Below, piece by piece: positions 1 to 8,178 of a stretch of DNA of 62,689 nt (its first letter is position 1; the number at the start of each line of letters is the position of its first letter). This DNA is from Rikenellaceae bacterium (GTDB lineage: Bacteria > Bacteroidota > Bacteroidia > Bacteroidales > UBA932). The stretch is from assembly GCA_003542575.1 (NCBI GenBank), contig DPKJ01000007.1, positions 1 through 62,689 on the forward strand. Reading direction: 5' to 3'. The notes beneath the pieces were generated by a model. It saw only the letters and a program-made list of their open reading frames with translations. It did no database searches and was not told where the DNA came from. The translations under genes and the position numbers were made by a program.

Positions 1-11
1 TAGGACGAGTC

Positions 12-75
12 AATCCTCCCCACCTTCGGCGGGTCCCCTCCCTCTTCGGGAGCCAAAGTTTTCCTTAGCTGACAC
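12..75 (-). repeat. Structured intergenic repeat, copy A (core)
   Basis: This 64-bp core, read on the minus strand, aligns without gaps to 6912-6975 with about 54 of 64 identities. It begins GTGTCAGC and ends GGGGAGGATT. It folds into two small hairpins: CTCCC-GAAGA-GGGAG and CCCGCC-GAA-GGTGGG. The window edge probably cuts off whatever lies beyond the 5' side. No transposase is nearby, so it looks like a REP-like or non-autonomous element. It sits downstream of fbaA. Confidence 0.7.
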
Positions 76-130
76 AGACAACTGTTAGTTATTCATGCCC
101 ATTAACTTACGCTTTAAATATTTAAAAATT

Positions 131-171
131 TGAAAAAAAAGAGACCGACAAAAAGTTATTTTATCGGTCTC
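131..171 (-). terminator. Intrinsic terminator of fbaA
   Basis: The inverted repeat GAGACCGA (141-148) / TCGGTCTC (164-171) is followed on the minus strand by a run of eight T (complement of 133-140). It lies 22 bp beyond the fbaA stop codon, as expected for a rho-independent terminator. Confidence 0.85.
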
Positions 172-193
172 TTTTGCTAAATATTTACCTAAT

Positions 194-1156
194 TTAGATC
201 TTATTGTCAGACCCGAGTACATTTACAATTTTATTTTTGTAAAGAGCCTTTAGTGCGTCGCGTGCAGGACCGAGATATTTACGTGGGTCAAACTCACCCG
301 GTTGTTCTGCAAACACCTTTCTGATAGCAGCAGTCATTGCAAGACGGCCATCAGAGTCAATGTTAATTTTGCACACAGCACTCGCTGCAGCCTTGCGTAA
401 TTGATCTTCCGGAATACCAATCGAGTCTTCTAACTTACCTCCGAATTTGTTAATCTGCTCAACAATTTCCTGCGGAACGCTTGATGCTCCGTGCAAAACG
501 ATTGGAAATCCGGGAATTCTCTTCTCTATCTCCTTTAGAATATCAAGCCTGATCTCAGGATCCTGACCTGGCTTAAATTTAAAGGCACCGTGAGACGTTC
601 CGATAGAAATAGCAAGTGAATCAACACCTGTGCGGGTCACAAACTCCTCAACCTCTTCGGGCTGAGTATATGTGTGGTGCTCGGCAGATACCTCATCTTC
701 TACCCCTGCAAGAACTCCAAGCTCACCCTCTACAGTAACACCGTGTGCATGAGCATACTCAACTACCTGTTTGGTAAGTTTGACATTATCTTCAAATGAG
801 TGGTGTGAGCCATCTATCATGACAGATGAGAAGCCCATATCGATACACGATTTACATAGCTCAAAAGTGTCTCCGTGGTCAAGATGGAGTACTATAGGAA
901 TATTTTGTCCAAGCTCTTTTGCATACTCAACTGCACCCTGAGCCATATATCTTAATAATGTCTGATTTGCATATTTTCTTGCTCCGCTTGAAACCTGAAG
1001 GATTACAGGTGATTTGGTCTCTACACATGCGGCAACGATTGCCTGCATCTGCTCCATGTTATTAAAATTAAAGGCAGGAATAGCATATCCCCCTTTAACA
1101 GCCTTGGCAAATAACTCTTTTGAGTTTACCAGTCCCAGTTCTTTGTATGAAATCAT
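194..1156 (-). CDS. fbaA: Class II fructose-bisphosphate aldolase
   Basis: Cytoplasmic zinc-dependent aldolase that cleaves fructose 1,6-bisphosphate to glyceraldehyde 3-phosphate and dihydroxyacetone phosphate, and runs in reverse in gluconeogenesis. Class II hallmarks are visible in 320 residues: the metal/catalytic segment HLDHGD (91-96), EGELG near 143-147, GTSHGAFKF (186-194), LHGASSVP (221-228) and the C-terminal KINIDSD. The length is normal. The gene is a single transcription unit, with a TAnnTTTG promoter element upstream (1182-1189) and a clear terminator downstream. It diverges from the creatininase-family gene. Identity is certain at family level; FbaA-type glycolytic use is inferred from the absence of tagatose or other sugar genes around it. 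Confidence 0.96.
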   Translation of the reverse strand: MISYKELGLVNSKELFAKAVKGGYAIPAFNFNNMEQMQAIVAACVETKSPVILQVSSGARKYANQTLLRYMAQGAVEYAKELGQNIPIVLHLDHGDTFELCKSCIDMGFSSVMIDGSHHSFEDNVKLTKQVVEYAHAHGVTVEGELGVLAGVEDEVSAEHHTYTQPEEVEEFVTRTGVDSLAISIGTSHGAFKFKPGQDPEIRLDILKEIEKRIPGFPIVLHGASSVPQEIVEQINKFGGKLEDSIGIPEDQLRKAAASAVCKINIDSDGRLAMTAAIRKVFAEQPGEFDPRKYLGPARDALKALYKNKIVNVLGSDNKI

Positions 1157-1181
1157 CTTTTTTCTATATTAAATTCCACTG

Positions 1182-1189
1182 CAAAATTA
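1182..1189 (-). promoter_or_regulatory. Promoter -7 element of fbaA
   Basis: TAATTTTG on the minus strand matches the Bacteroidetes -7 consensus TAnnTTTG. It lies 25 bp upstream of the fbaA ATG. A weak TTTC-type -33 element lies about 21 nt further upstream. Confidence 0.55.
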
Positions 1190-1244
1190 CTATTAAAATT
1201 TGAGTTACCCGAAATTAAATTTCCCTTTAATTGTTCAAAATGTC

Positions 1245-1252
1245 TAACTTTG
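1245..1252 (+). promoter_or_regulatory. Promoter -7 element of the creatininase-gmk-nadD operon
   Basis: TAACTTTG matches TAnnTTTG exactly and lies 15 bp before the ATG at 1268, which predicts a very short leader of about 9 nt. The -33 element is poor. Confidence 0.55.
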
Positions 1253-1267
1253 TGAGAAAGCCTAACT

Positions 1268-2035
1268 ATGAGAACACATATTCTGGAAGAGAGTAGCTGG
1301 GAGTATGTAAAGAGTGCCGGGTTAAAAGTAGCTCTTCTGCCATGGGGCGCTACCGAGGCACATAATTACCACCTTCCCTACGGTACAGACACAATTCTTG
1401 CCGAACATATCGCAGGCAGCGCAGCTGAAATTGCCAATAAAAGAGGGGCAGGTTCTATCGTTTTGCCATCAATTGCATATGGAGTTAACTCAGGTCAGAT
1501 GGAGGTAAAATTATGCATGAACATAAATCCTTCTACCCAGATGGCTATTTTGCGAGACATTCTTTTCGTGCTTAAGAATCACAATATAAAAAAGTTAGTA
1601 ATCGTAAATGCGCACGGAGGAAACGCGTTTCAGCCAATTATAAGGGAGCTCTCTCTTGAATTTCCTGACATTATAATGATTTCATTAAATTGGTGGACTA
1701 TCTGCAAACAGGAGCAGTTTTTTAAAGAACCCGGCGATCATGCCGGAGAACTTGAAACATCATGTATACAGGCTATTGCTCCGGATTTGGCATCTCCGCT
1801 TGAAAAAGCAGGAGAAGGGATTGAGAAGAAATTCAAAATCAAAGGATTAAGGGAAAAGTGGGCATGGACACCTAGGAGGTGGATATATATCAGCAAAGAT
1901 ACCGGTGTAGGGAATCCGGCAGCGGCCACACCTGAAAAAGGTGAAGAATTTATGCGATGCTGTATCAGTTCATTGGCAGAATTTCTTGTAGAAATTGCCG
2001 AAATAAACTCAGAAGAAGAACTTTATGAAAGATAA
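1268..2035 (+). CDS. Creatininase-family amidohydrolase
   Basis: A 255-residue protein of the creatininase/creatinine amidohydrolase superfamily, which are metal-dependent ring or amide hydrolases. The metal-binding pattern is visible: GATEAHNYHLPYGTD (residues 27-41, supplying Glu, His and Asp), NAHGGN (114-119) and PGDHAGELETS (about 155-165). The superfamily also holds formamide hydrolases of riboflavin/F420 pathways and mycofactocin MftE, so creatinine itself is not implied. It is the first gene of a tight operon: its last 11 bases overlap the start of gmk, which points to translational coupling with a housekeeping nucleotide gene rather than creatinine catabolism. The exact substrate is unknown. 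Confidence 0.85.
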   Translation: MRTHILEESSWEYVKSAGLKVALLPWGATEAHNYHLPYGTDTILAEHIAGSAAEIANKRGAGSIVLPSIAYGVNSGQMEVKLCMNINPSTQMAILRDILFVLKNHNIKKLVIVNAHGGNAFQPIIRELSLEFPDIIMISLNWWTICKQEQFFKEPGDHAGELETSCIQAIAPDLASPLEKAGEGIEKKFKIKGLREKWAWTPRRWIYISKDTGVGNPAAATPEKGEEFMRCCISSLAEFLVEIAEINSEEELYER

Positions 2036-2630
2036 AGAGAGAGGGTCATCAAAATTATCAAGGGCAGGTGTAATTATCTTTTCAGCACCCTCTGGGGCAG
2101 GAAAGAGTACGGTAGTCCAGCATCTCATGAATAAATATGCCTTCCTGGGTTTTTCTGTATCTGCAACTTCCCGAAAACCAAGGGGTAAAGAAGTAGATGG
2201 GAAAGAGTATCATTTTCTTACTGTTCAAGAGTTTAAAGAGAAGATAAAAAAGAATGAGTTTGTAGAGTACGAAGAGGTTTATGAGGGGTTGTATTATGGA
2301 ACACTCAAAAGCGAAGTTGAAAGGTTAGGAAATCAGGGCAAGGTAGTGGTTTTTGACATTGATGTTAAGGGAGGCATAACGTTAAAGAAGATTTATGGTC
2401 CGGATGCTCTCTCCATCTTCATAATGCCTCCCTCTACAAAAGCTCTAAGAGACAGACTAACAGCCAGAGGGACAGAGACTCCGGAAGCAATTGAGAAAAG
2501 AGTTGCCAAAGCGAACGAAGAGATAGAATTTTCAGGTCAGTTCGACCAAATTATAATTAATGATATTCTTGACGAATGCCTTACTGAGGCCGAAAATATC
2601 GTAGAGAAATTCTATATGGGATTAAAATGA
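2025..2630 (+). CDS. gmk: Guanylate kinase
   Basis: Phosphorylates GMP (and dGMP) to GDP with ATP in the cytoplasm. The 201-residue protein has the P-loop APSGAGKS (21-28), the GMP-binding block SATSRKPR (46-53) with DGKEYHF following, and the EYEEVYEGLYYGT segment (81-93). The ATG at 2025 overlaps the upstream gene by 11 bp; the roughly 13-residue extension before the beta-strand leading into the P-loop is short and plausible. The stop overlaps the nadD start as ATGA, so gmk and nadD are co-translated. Length and motifs are standard. Confidence 0.95.
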   Translation: MKDKERGSSKLSRAGVIIFSAPSGAGKSTVVQHLMNKYAFLGFSVSATSRKPRGKEVDGKEYHFLTVQEFKEKIKKNEFVEYEEVYEGLYYGTLKSEVERLGNQGKVVVFDIDVKGGITLKKIYGPDALSIFIMPPSTKALRDRLTARGTETPEAIEKRVAKANEEIEFSGQFDQIIINDILDECLTEAENIVEKFYMGLK

Positions 2631-3166
2631 ATATAGCACTCTATTTCGGGTCTTTTAACCCTTTGCACATCGGACACCTTTCGATTTGCCACTTTCTTAC
2701 AGAAAAAACCTCGATCGACCAACTTCGTCTGGTTGTAAGCCCAAGAAACCCACTGAAAGGCAAAGCATATGCAAACAATGCCAGAGAAAGACTCAAATAT
2801 GTAAAAGATGCTGTCGAAAGAGCACACTTTGGCAGGCGGGTTGCTGTATGTGACATAGAGTATCATCTTACACCTCCTCTTTATACAATAAACACTTTAA
2901 GAAAATTAAGGGAGAAAGAGCCGCTTAATAATTTCATTCTGGTTATGGGGGCCGATAATCTTGCAATTATTGAGAAGTGGCATAAATGGGAGGAGTTGAT
3001 ACAAGAGTTCAGAATTTGGGTATATCCAAGAACCGGTTTTGATACCGAAGCTCTCTGTATTAAATATGGTGTTCAGATTTTAAGGGCACCGCTGATTGAA
3101 ATATCCTCAACACAAATCCGTGAAGCAGAGGAATCGGGGCTGGATATGTCGCAGTTTAGGGTCTGA
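2627..3166 (+). CDS. nadD: Nicotinate-nucleotide adenylyltransferase
   Basis: Adenylates nicotinate mononucleotide to deamido-NAD in NAD biosynthesis. The nucleotidyltransferase signature GSFNPLHIGH (8-17) carries the HxGH motif at 14-17, and the second conserved motif ISSTQIR is at 159-165. At 179 residues it is slightly short for NadD but intact at both ends. It overlaps gmk by 4 bp (ATGA). Its stop lies only 3 bp from the convergent RluA-like gene, leaving no room for a dedicated terminator. It is functionally linked to the pncB-pncA salvage pair at 14.3-16.4 kb, whose product nicotinate mononucleotide is its substrate. Confidence 0.93.
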   Translation: MNIALYFGSFNPLHIGHLSICHFLTEKTSIDQLRLVVSPRNPLKGKAYANNARERLKYVKDAVERAHFGRRVAVCDIEYHLTPPLYTINTLRKLREKEPLNNFILVMGADNLAIIEKWHKWEELIQEFRIWVYPRTGFDTEALCIKYGVQILRAPLIEISSTQIREAEESGLDMSQFRV

Positions 3167-3169
3167 TTT

Positions 3170-3871
3170 TCAGAAGCCTGCCTCTGTCGCTATCTTCTTG
3201 AAATAGTTCCAGATATTGTCAACAGGGGGTTCGGCAACAATAAAAATATCCTCCTTCTTAACTGGATGTAAAAACCTTACACTTCTGGCATGTAGCGAGA
3301 TACCTCCATCCGGATTGGATCTTGGAGCACCGTACTTAAGGTCTCCCTTAATCGGACAACCTATTGCAGAGAGTTGACACCTTATCTGATGGTGTCTGCC
3401 TGTAAGAAGTTCTATCTCTAAAAGAAAATAGTTATCACTTGATGCAATAAGTTTATAGCGAAGACGAGCCTCTTTAGCCCCGTTTTTCATCTTGTCATAT
3501 GCATAAGAGCGGTTTTGTTTCTCGTTCCTTATCAGGAAATGTGTTAGTTCTCCCTGTTCGGTTGGTGGCATTTTGGCAACAATTGCCCAATAAAGTTTCT
3601 TAACCTCTCCGTTTCTAAACTGTTCATTTATCCTTTCAAGGCTCTTTGACCGTTTTGCAAAAATTGCAACACCACTGACAGGTCTGTCAAGTCTGTGAGG
3701 GACTCCTATAAATGCATCTCCCGGTTTATTGTCCCTGATTGCAATATGACGTGCAACAACCGAACTCAGAGGTTCATCGCCGGTTTTATCACCCTGAATA
3801 ATGTCACCGGTTTTTTTATTAACGGCTATAAAGTGATTGTCTTCAAAAAGAATCTCTATTCCCTCGCTCAT
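3170..3871 (-). CDS. RluA-family RNA pseudouridine synthase
   Basis: Isomerises specific uridines in rRNA or tRNA to pseudouridine. The catalytic motif HRLDRPVSG (59-67) places the nucleophilic Asp at about residue 62, and TGRHHQIRCQL near 160-170 is the second family motif. At 233 residues it has only the catalytic domain, with no N-terminal S4 domain, as in short RluA/TruC-like paralogues. The target site cannot be assigned from sequence. It lies 26 bp downstream of panB on the same strand and is probably co-transcribed with it. Its end is 3 bp from the nadD stop. Confidence 0.9.
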   Translation of the reverse strand: MSEGIEILFEDNHFIAVNKKTGDIIQGDKTGDEPLSSVVARHIAIRDNKPGDAFIGVPHRLDRPVSGVAIFAKRSKSLERINEQFRNGEVKKLYWAIVAKMPPTEQGELTHFLIRNEKQNRSYAYDKMKNGAKEARLRYKLIASSDNYFLLEIELLTGRHHQIRCQLSAIGCPIKGDLKYGAPRSNPDGGISLHARSVRFLHPVKKEDIFIVAEPPVDNIWNYFKKIATEAGF

Positions 3872-3897
3872 ATCCTGATTTTATAAGTCACCTTTTT

Positions 3898-4713
3898 CTA
3901 ATATTGTTCCTGATCATTGGGGAAATCTCCGCTCCTAACATCCGAAATATAATTTCGGAAAGCTTTAAGCATCTCAGATCTTAAGTCGTGATATCTTCTT
4001 AAAAATCTAGGAGAAAACTCTTTGTTAAGGCCAAGCATATCATGCATAACAAGTACCTGTCCGTCAACCCCACCACCGGCACCAATACCAATAACAGGAA
4101 TCTTAACTGATGCTGCTACCTTCGTACCCAGTTCAGCAGGGATCTTCTCTAAAACAATGGCAAAACACCCTGCCTCTTCTAAAGAGAGTGCATCTGCCAA
4201 AAGCTTATTAGCCTCCTCCTCTTCTCTGGCCCTAACACTATAGGTGCCAAATTTGTGAATTGATTGTGGTGTAAGGCCTAAATGTCCCATAACCGGTATT
4301 CCGGTTGAAAGGATTCTTTTAATAGATTCAATCACCTCTTTACCACCCTCTACTTTTAAAGCATCAGCCTCTGACTCTTTCATTATCCTGATTGCACTTG
4401 AAACAGCCTGTTTTGAATCCCCCTGATATGTTCCAAAAGGCATGTCCACAACAACCATTGGATTTTTAACTGCTCTTACAACACTCTGTGCGTGGTAAAT
4501 CATCTGATCCAGAGTTATTGGGAGAGTGGTTTCGTGGCCTGCCATTACATTTGCAGCAGAATCTCCAACAAGAATGATGTCGATACCGGCCTCATCCACT
4601 ATTCTGGCAGAGGTGAAATCATAAGCAGTCAACATAGCTATTTTTTCACCTTTTGATTTCATCTCAAGCAAACGCTGCGTTGTGATGATTCTATTTTTAC
4701 CCTCAACCGACAT
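3898..4713 (-). CDS. panB: 3-methyl-2-oxobutanoate hydroxymethyltransferase
   Basis: First committed step of pantothenate synthesis: transfer of a hydroxymethyl group from methylene-tetrahydrofolate to 2-oxoisovalerate, giving ketopantoate. Motifs seen: MLTAYDFTSA, the Mg-ligand segments VGDSAANVMAGH (about 50-61) and VDMPFGTYQ, KVEGG, the catalytic Glu in VLEKIP, and GIGAGGGVDGQVLVMHDMLG. The length of 271 residues is standard. A promoter is recognisable at 4734-4762. It is the likely head of a two-gene unit with the RluA-like gene. No other pan genes are in the window. Confidence 0.96.
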   Translation of the reverse strand: MSVEGKNRIITTQRLLEMKSKGEKIAMLTAYDFTSARIVDEAGIDIILVGDSAANVMAGHETTLPITLDQMIYHAQSVVRAVKNPMVVVDMPFGTYQGDSKQAVSSAIRIMKESEADALKVEGGKEVIESIKRILSTGIPVMGHLGLTPQSIHKFGTYSVRAREEEEANKLLADALSLEEAGCFAIVLEKIPAELGTKVAASVKIPVIGIGAGGGVDGQVLVMHDMLGLNKEFSPRFLRRYHDLRSEMLKAFRNYISDVRSGDFPNDQEQY

Positions 4714-4733
4714 ATCTGTTCAATATTAAAGTG

Positions 4734-4762
4734 CAAAGCTATACATTTTCTCAATAAACAAA
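4734..4762 (-). promoter_or_regulatory. Promoter of panB
   Basis: On the minus strand, TTTG (complement of 4759-4762) is followed after 17 nt by TAGCTTTG (complement of 4734-4741), a full TAnnTTTG match. It ends 21 bp before the panB ATG. Confidence 0.6.
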
Positions 4763-4777
4763 AGCATTTGTGAATTC

Positions 4778-4811
4778 CTGACACCTTGTCAGTTTTTTGT
4801 GCGTGGCACAA
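4778..4811 (+). promoter_or_regulatory. Tandem inverted repeats in the dnaK upstream region
   Basis: Two perfect palindromes sit 4 bp apart: CTGACA-N3-TGTCAG (4778-4792) and TTGTGC-N3-GCACAA (4797-4811), with a T6 run between them. They end 55 bp before dnaK. They could be a heat-shock promoter/operator. No CIRCE element is present and no TAnnTTTG box was found here, which fits a specialised promoter. The function is inferred from position only. Confidence 0.45.
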
Positions 4812-4866
4812 TCTTAGATGTTACCCTGGTCAAAGAGAATAATTAATTTAAAATACATATAAAGTT

Positions 4867-6798
4867 ATGGGTAAAATTATAGGCATTGACTTAGGCACAA
4901 CCAACTCCTGCGTGGCAGTTATGGAGGGAAATGAGCCAACAGTCATTATTAACAGTGAGGGTAAAAGAACTACCCCATCTGTAGTTGGTTTTGCAGAAAA
5001 CGGAGAGAGAAAGATTGGCGATCCTGCCAAAAGACAGGCTATTACCAACCCTACGAAAACAATCTCTTCTATCAAGAGGTTTATGGGAGAAACATTTGAC
5101 AGGGTTCAGCTTGAAGTTGGCCGTGTTCCCTATAAAGTTGAAAAAGGTGAAAACAACACACCAAGAGTGAACATTGATGGAAGAATGTACACTCCTCAGG
5201 AGATCTCTGCCATGGTACTTCAAAAAATGAAGAAAACTGCAGAAGATTATCTTGGACATGAAGTTACCGAAGCAGTTATTACTGTACCTGCCTATTTTAG
5301 TGATTCTCAGAGACAAGCAACCAAAGAGGCGGGAGAAATTGCCGGTCTTAAAGTTAAAAGAATTATAAATGAGCCAACCGCAGCCGCCCTTGCATATGGT
5401 CTTGACAAACAACACAAAGACACTAAAGTAGCAGTTTTTGACTTAGGAGGAGGTACATTTGATATATCTATTCTTGAGCTTGGCGACGGAGTATTTGAAG
5501 TTAAATCAACTAACGGAGACACCCATTTGGGTGGTGATGACTTTGACCAGAACATTATTGACTGGTTAGCTGAAGAGTTTAAATCTGAGAACAGTGGCCT
5601 GGATCTAAGAAAAGACCCGATGGCACTTCAGCGACTTAAAGAGGCAGCTGAAAAGGCAAAAATTGAACTTTCAAGCCAAACCTCTTCAGAGATTAATCTG
5701 CCTTACATAATGCCGGTTGACGGTGTTCCAAAACACTTAGTAAAAACTCTTACCAGAGCAAAATTCGAACAACTTTGCGATAATCTTATCCAGAGAACAG
5801 TTGAACCTTGCCGCAAAGCACTAAGTGATGCAGGCTTGAAATCATCTGATATTGATGAGGTAATCCTTGTCGGAGGATCAACCAGAATTCCTGCAATCCA
5901 ACAGATTGTAGAGAAGTTCTTTGGCAAAGCTCCAAGTAAAGGCGTAAATCCTGACGAAGTTGTTGCTGTTGGAGCAGCAATTCAGGGAGGAGTACTTTCG
6001 GGTGATGTAAAAGATGTATTGCTACTTGATGTTACCCCACTTTCATTGGGTATTGAGACATTAGGAAATGTAATGACTAAACTCATAGAGTCTAACACAA
6101 CAATTCCTACCCGTAAATCTGAAACTTTCAGCACAGCAAGCGACAATCAGCCTTCTGTTGAAATTCACATTCTGCAGGGCGAAAGGCCAATGGCTAAAGA
6201 CAACAAAACAATCGGAAGATTCCACCTTGACGGAATTGCTCCGGCTCCAAGAGGAGTTCCACAGGTAGAAGTTACATTTGACATTGATGCCAACGGTATT
6301 CTTCATGTCTCTGCAAAAGACAAGGGAACAGGTAAAGAACAGAAGATCAGGATTGAGGCTTCAAGCGGCCTTACAGAGGCAGAGATTAATCGTATGAGAG
6401 ATGAGGCTAAAGCCAATGAAGCTACAGATAAAGCGGAGAGAGAGAGAGTTGACAAGATAAACGCAGCCGATTCAATGGTATTCCAGACTGAGAAGAATCT
6501 CAAGGACTATGGAGACAAGATACCTGCAGAAAAGAGATCTGCAATTGAGAACTCTCTTACAGCACTTAAAGACGCACATAAGTCACAGGATGTTGCTGCA
6601 ATTGACAAAGCAATGGAGCAGATGAATGCAGCATGGCATGCAGCCTCTGAAGATATGGCCAAGGCCGCTCAGTCAGGCCCGGCTCCCGGAGCAGATGCAG
6701 GTGCAGGATTCGGAGGTCAGGACAACGGTTCGGGTAACGGATCTGCCGGCAACGGAGACCAGGAGGTAACCGATGTTGACTTCGAAGAGGTGAAGTAA
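4867..6798 (+). CDS. dnaK: Hsp70 chaperone DnaK
   Basis: ATP-dependent cytoplasmic chaperone working with DnaJ and GrpE, neither of which is in the window. The 643 residues show the N-terminal ATPase signature IGIDLGTTNSCVAV (5-18), FDLGGGTFDISIL (about 192-204), VGGSTRIPAIQ (about 338-348), the hydrophobic linker LLLDVTPLSLGIET (about 385-398), the substrate-binding and lid domains, and the conserved C-terminal tail EVTDVDFEEVK behind a Gly-rich stretch. Length is normal. The gene is monocistronic with a terminator 27 bp downstream. Unlike many bacteria, it is not next to grpE or dnaJ. Confidence 0.98.
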   Translation: MGKIIGIDLGTTNSCVAVMEGNEPTVIINSEGKRTTPSVVGFAENGERKIGDPAKRQAITNPTKTISSIKRFMGETFDRVQLEVGRVPYKVEKGENNTPRVNIDGRMYTPQEISAMVLQKMKKTAEDYLGHEVTEAVITVPAYFSDSQRQATKEAGEIAGLKVKRIINEPTAAALAYGLDKQHKDTKVAVFDLGGGTFDISILELGDGVFEVKSTNGDTHLGGDDFDQNIIDWLAEEFKSENSGLDLRKDPMALQRLKEAAEKAKIELSSQTSSEINLPYIMPVDGVPKHLVKTLTRAKFEQLCDNLIQRTVEPCRKALSDAGLKSSDIDEVILVGGSTRIPAIQQIVEKFFGKAPSKGVNPDEVVAVGAAIQGGVLSGDVKDVLLLDVTPLSLGIETLGNVMTKLIESNTTIPTRKSETFSTASDNQPSVEIHILQGERPMAKDNKTIGRFHLDGIAPAPRGVPQVEVTFDIDANGILHVSAKDKGTGKEQKIRIEASSGLTEAEINRMRDEAKANEATDKAERERVDKINAADSMVFQTEKNLKDYGDKIPAEKRSAIENSLTALKDAHKSQDVAAIDKAMEQMNAAWHAASEDMAKAAQSGPAPGADAGAGFGGQDNGSGNGSAGNGDQEVTDVDFEEVK

Positions 6799-6825
6799 TT
6801 ATCAAACAATTGTTCACAAAAACTT

Positions 6826-6862
6826 AAGGAGGATAGCCATTAATCAGGTTATCCTCCTTTTG
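6826..6862 (+). terminator. Intrinsic terminator of dnaK
   Basis: Perfect 10-bp stem AAGGAGGATA (6826-6835) / TATCCTCCTT (6850-6859) with a 14-nt loop, merging into a short T run. It lies 27 bp after the dnaK stop. Confidence 0.85.
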
Positions 6863-6901
6863 CGTCACTAACAGTTATCCAATTTATTACAGCATTTATA
6901 A

Positions 6902-6998
6902 GCATTTAATTGTGTCAGCAAAGGAAAACTTTGGCTTCCGAAAAGCGAGGGGACCCAACATCGTTGGGGAGGATTTTCCGGATGACACAATTAAATGC
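6902..6998 (+). repeat. Structured intergenic repeat, copy B (complete, with terminal inverted repeats)
   Basis: A 97-bp element bounded by a perfect 16-bp inverted repeat: GCATTTAATTGTGTCA (6902-6917) and its complement at 6983-6998. Inside are GGAAAA/TTTTCC and a perfect hairpin CCCAAC-ATC-GTTGGG. The core 6912-6975 matches the window-start copy in opposite orientation, and the hairpin differs by changes that keep pairing. It fills most of the dnaK-lipoprotein gap (6799-7072). The rest of that gap shows only a weak 5-bp hairpin near 7045. Confidence 0.75.
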
Positions 6999-7072
6999 AT
7001 ATATGGAATTAGCTTGTACTAAATAATGATTAAAAATTGCTCGGTTTTTACGGGCTAAACCAGAAATCATTC

Positions 7073-8068
7073 TCACCAAATATTCAGGAACAGTGCTTCA
7101 AGCACATTTCCCTTCCTGTCATGCACCAATAAAAGATAGTCATCATATGATTTTTCTAGCATGAGCGAAAATGTAGCTTCAGTAATCTCTTTACAAATCA
7201 GTGGTTCAGAGCTTATCCCTTCTCTTGCAAGCACTTTTTTGTTGTAAACTGAATATTGAAGAGAATTATCCCCTTTGGAGAGTTTGTTTTCAGTATTGAT
7301 TAACGCTTTTGCTTTATCAGAAAGTCTGAAGTCAACAACCAGATTTTTTCTGTTAGAAGGGATAGAGACCAATTTATTACTTTTATCTTTAATAAACAGA
7401 GTATCAGAAAGCACTTCCTCAACACTGTTGTTCTTTTCAGAGTATCTGCTCTCCGATAAATCAATCATTATTTTTGATCCATTCCAGTAGGCTTTCTTGT
7501 AATAATCACCATAACAGAGTCTTTGGACAATAGCATCACACTCTCTTTGGTAGTAAGAGTAGTTTCGCTGACTCTTTTTATAATCCTCTTTTACTCTGAA
7601 TATTTGTACTATTTGATCATCTCTTACATTAAAAGAGTATATGTTATATAACATCTTCTTATGGCTATAATCTTTTAAAACATCGTTTTTGATGCTTTTT
7701 CCTGAGATATAATAAAGCGCGGTTGTAAGATCACCCGATTTACTTCTCAACTGAAATACAAAGTCATCAGATGTAACTTTAATGCCCAGTGACCTTATTA
7801 TTAGGCGTTTGTCTCTTTTAAAATCACTGAATAAAATACTATATCCCTTATAATCCGGCATATACACAGCATACAAATCTTCTGAAATTTTCAGACTATC
7901 ATTGTAAAAAGAGGTGTATGCACCATCAATTAAATAACTGGATTGAATGTAGGGACTTTCGATATAAGTATCATTTTGCCTCAAAACTGAACAGCTCATT
8001 ATTGAGCCCGCCACTAACAAAACGACAATATAATTTTTGATTCTCCTTGATGACATATAATTAATCAT
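7073..8068 (-). CDS. Orphan lipoprotein of unknown function
   Basis: I do not recognise this 331-residue protein. The N-terminus has a basic stretch (SSRRIKNY), a hydrophobic segment and a lipobox ending in MSC (Cys about 26), so it should be a lipidated envelope protein. The rest is rich in Tyr, Ser, Lys and Asp with no motif I can name; it ends in a hydrophobic beta-like stretch (VLEALFLNIW). The start could be Met1 or Met5. No promoter match was seen. It stands alone between the repeat element and a divergent peptidase gene, and its codon usage looks more AT-rich than that of its neighbours, consistent with a lineage-specific or acquired gene. Confidence 0.7.
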   Translation of the reverse strand: MINYMSSRRIKNYIVVLLVAGSIMSCSVLRQNDTYIESPYIQSSYLIDGAYTSFYNDSLKISEDLYAVYMPDYKGYSILFSDFKRDKRLIIRSLGIKVTSDDFVFQLRSKSGDLTTALYYISGKSIKNDVLKDYSHKKMLYNIYSFNVRDDQIVQIFRVKEDYKKSQRNYSYYQRECDAIVQRLCYGDYYKKAYWNGSKIMIDLSESRYSEKNNSVEEVLSDTLFIKDKSNKLVSIPSNRKNLVVDFRLSDKAKALINTENKLSKGDNSLQYSVYNKKVLAREGISSEPLICKEITEATFSLMLEKSYDDYLLLVHDRKGNVLEALFLNIW

Positions 8069-8178
8069 TTTAGATTAATAATGGGAGCTTTTACATATTT
8101 TTGTATTGCTGCATAATTTGTGCCGCACCGGAATAAGTATTGAACCTAAAAATTAATATGATAAACCAATAATTTAAT

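Noticed and set aside
1268..2035. Creatinine-degradation gene
   Set aside because: The superfamily is broad and the gene is coupled to gmk-nadD with no other creatinine genes, so the specific substrate was not assigned.
4797..4815. Sigma-54 promoter (TGGCAC...TTGC) upstream of dnaK
   Set aside because: TGGCAC is present by chance in the palindrome, but the -12 TTGC element is missing at the required spacing.
4778..4866. CIRCE/HrcA operator upstream of dnaK
   Set aside because: No TTAGCACTC-N9-GAGTGCTAA-like sequence is present; the palindromes seen have different sequence and spacing.
6799..7072. tRNA or other RNA gene in the dnaK-lipoprotein gap
   Set aside because: No cloverleaf fits; the gap is explained by the dnaK terminator and the repeat element.
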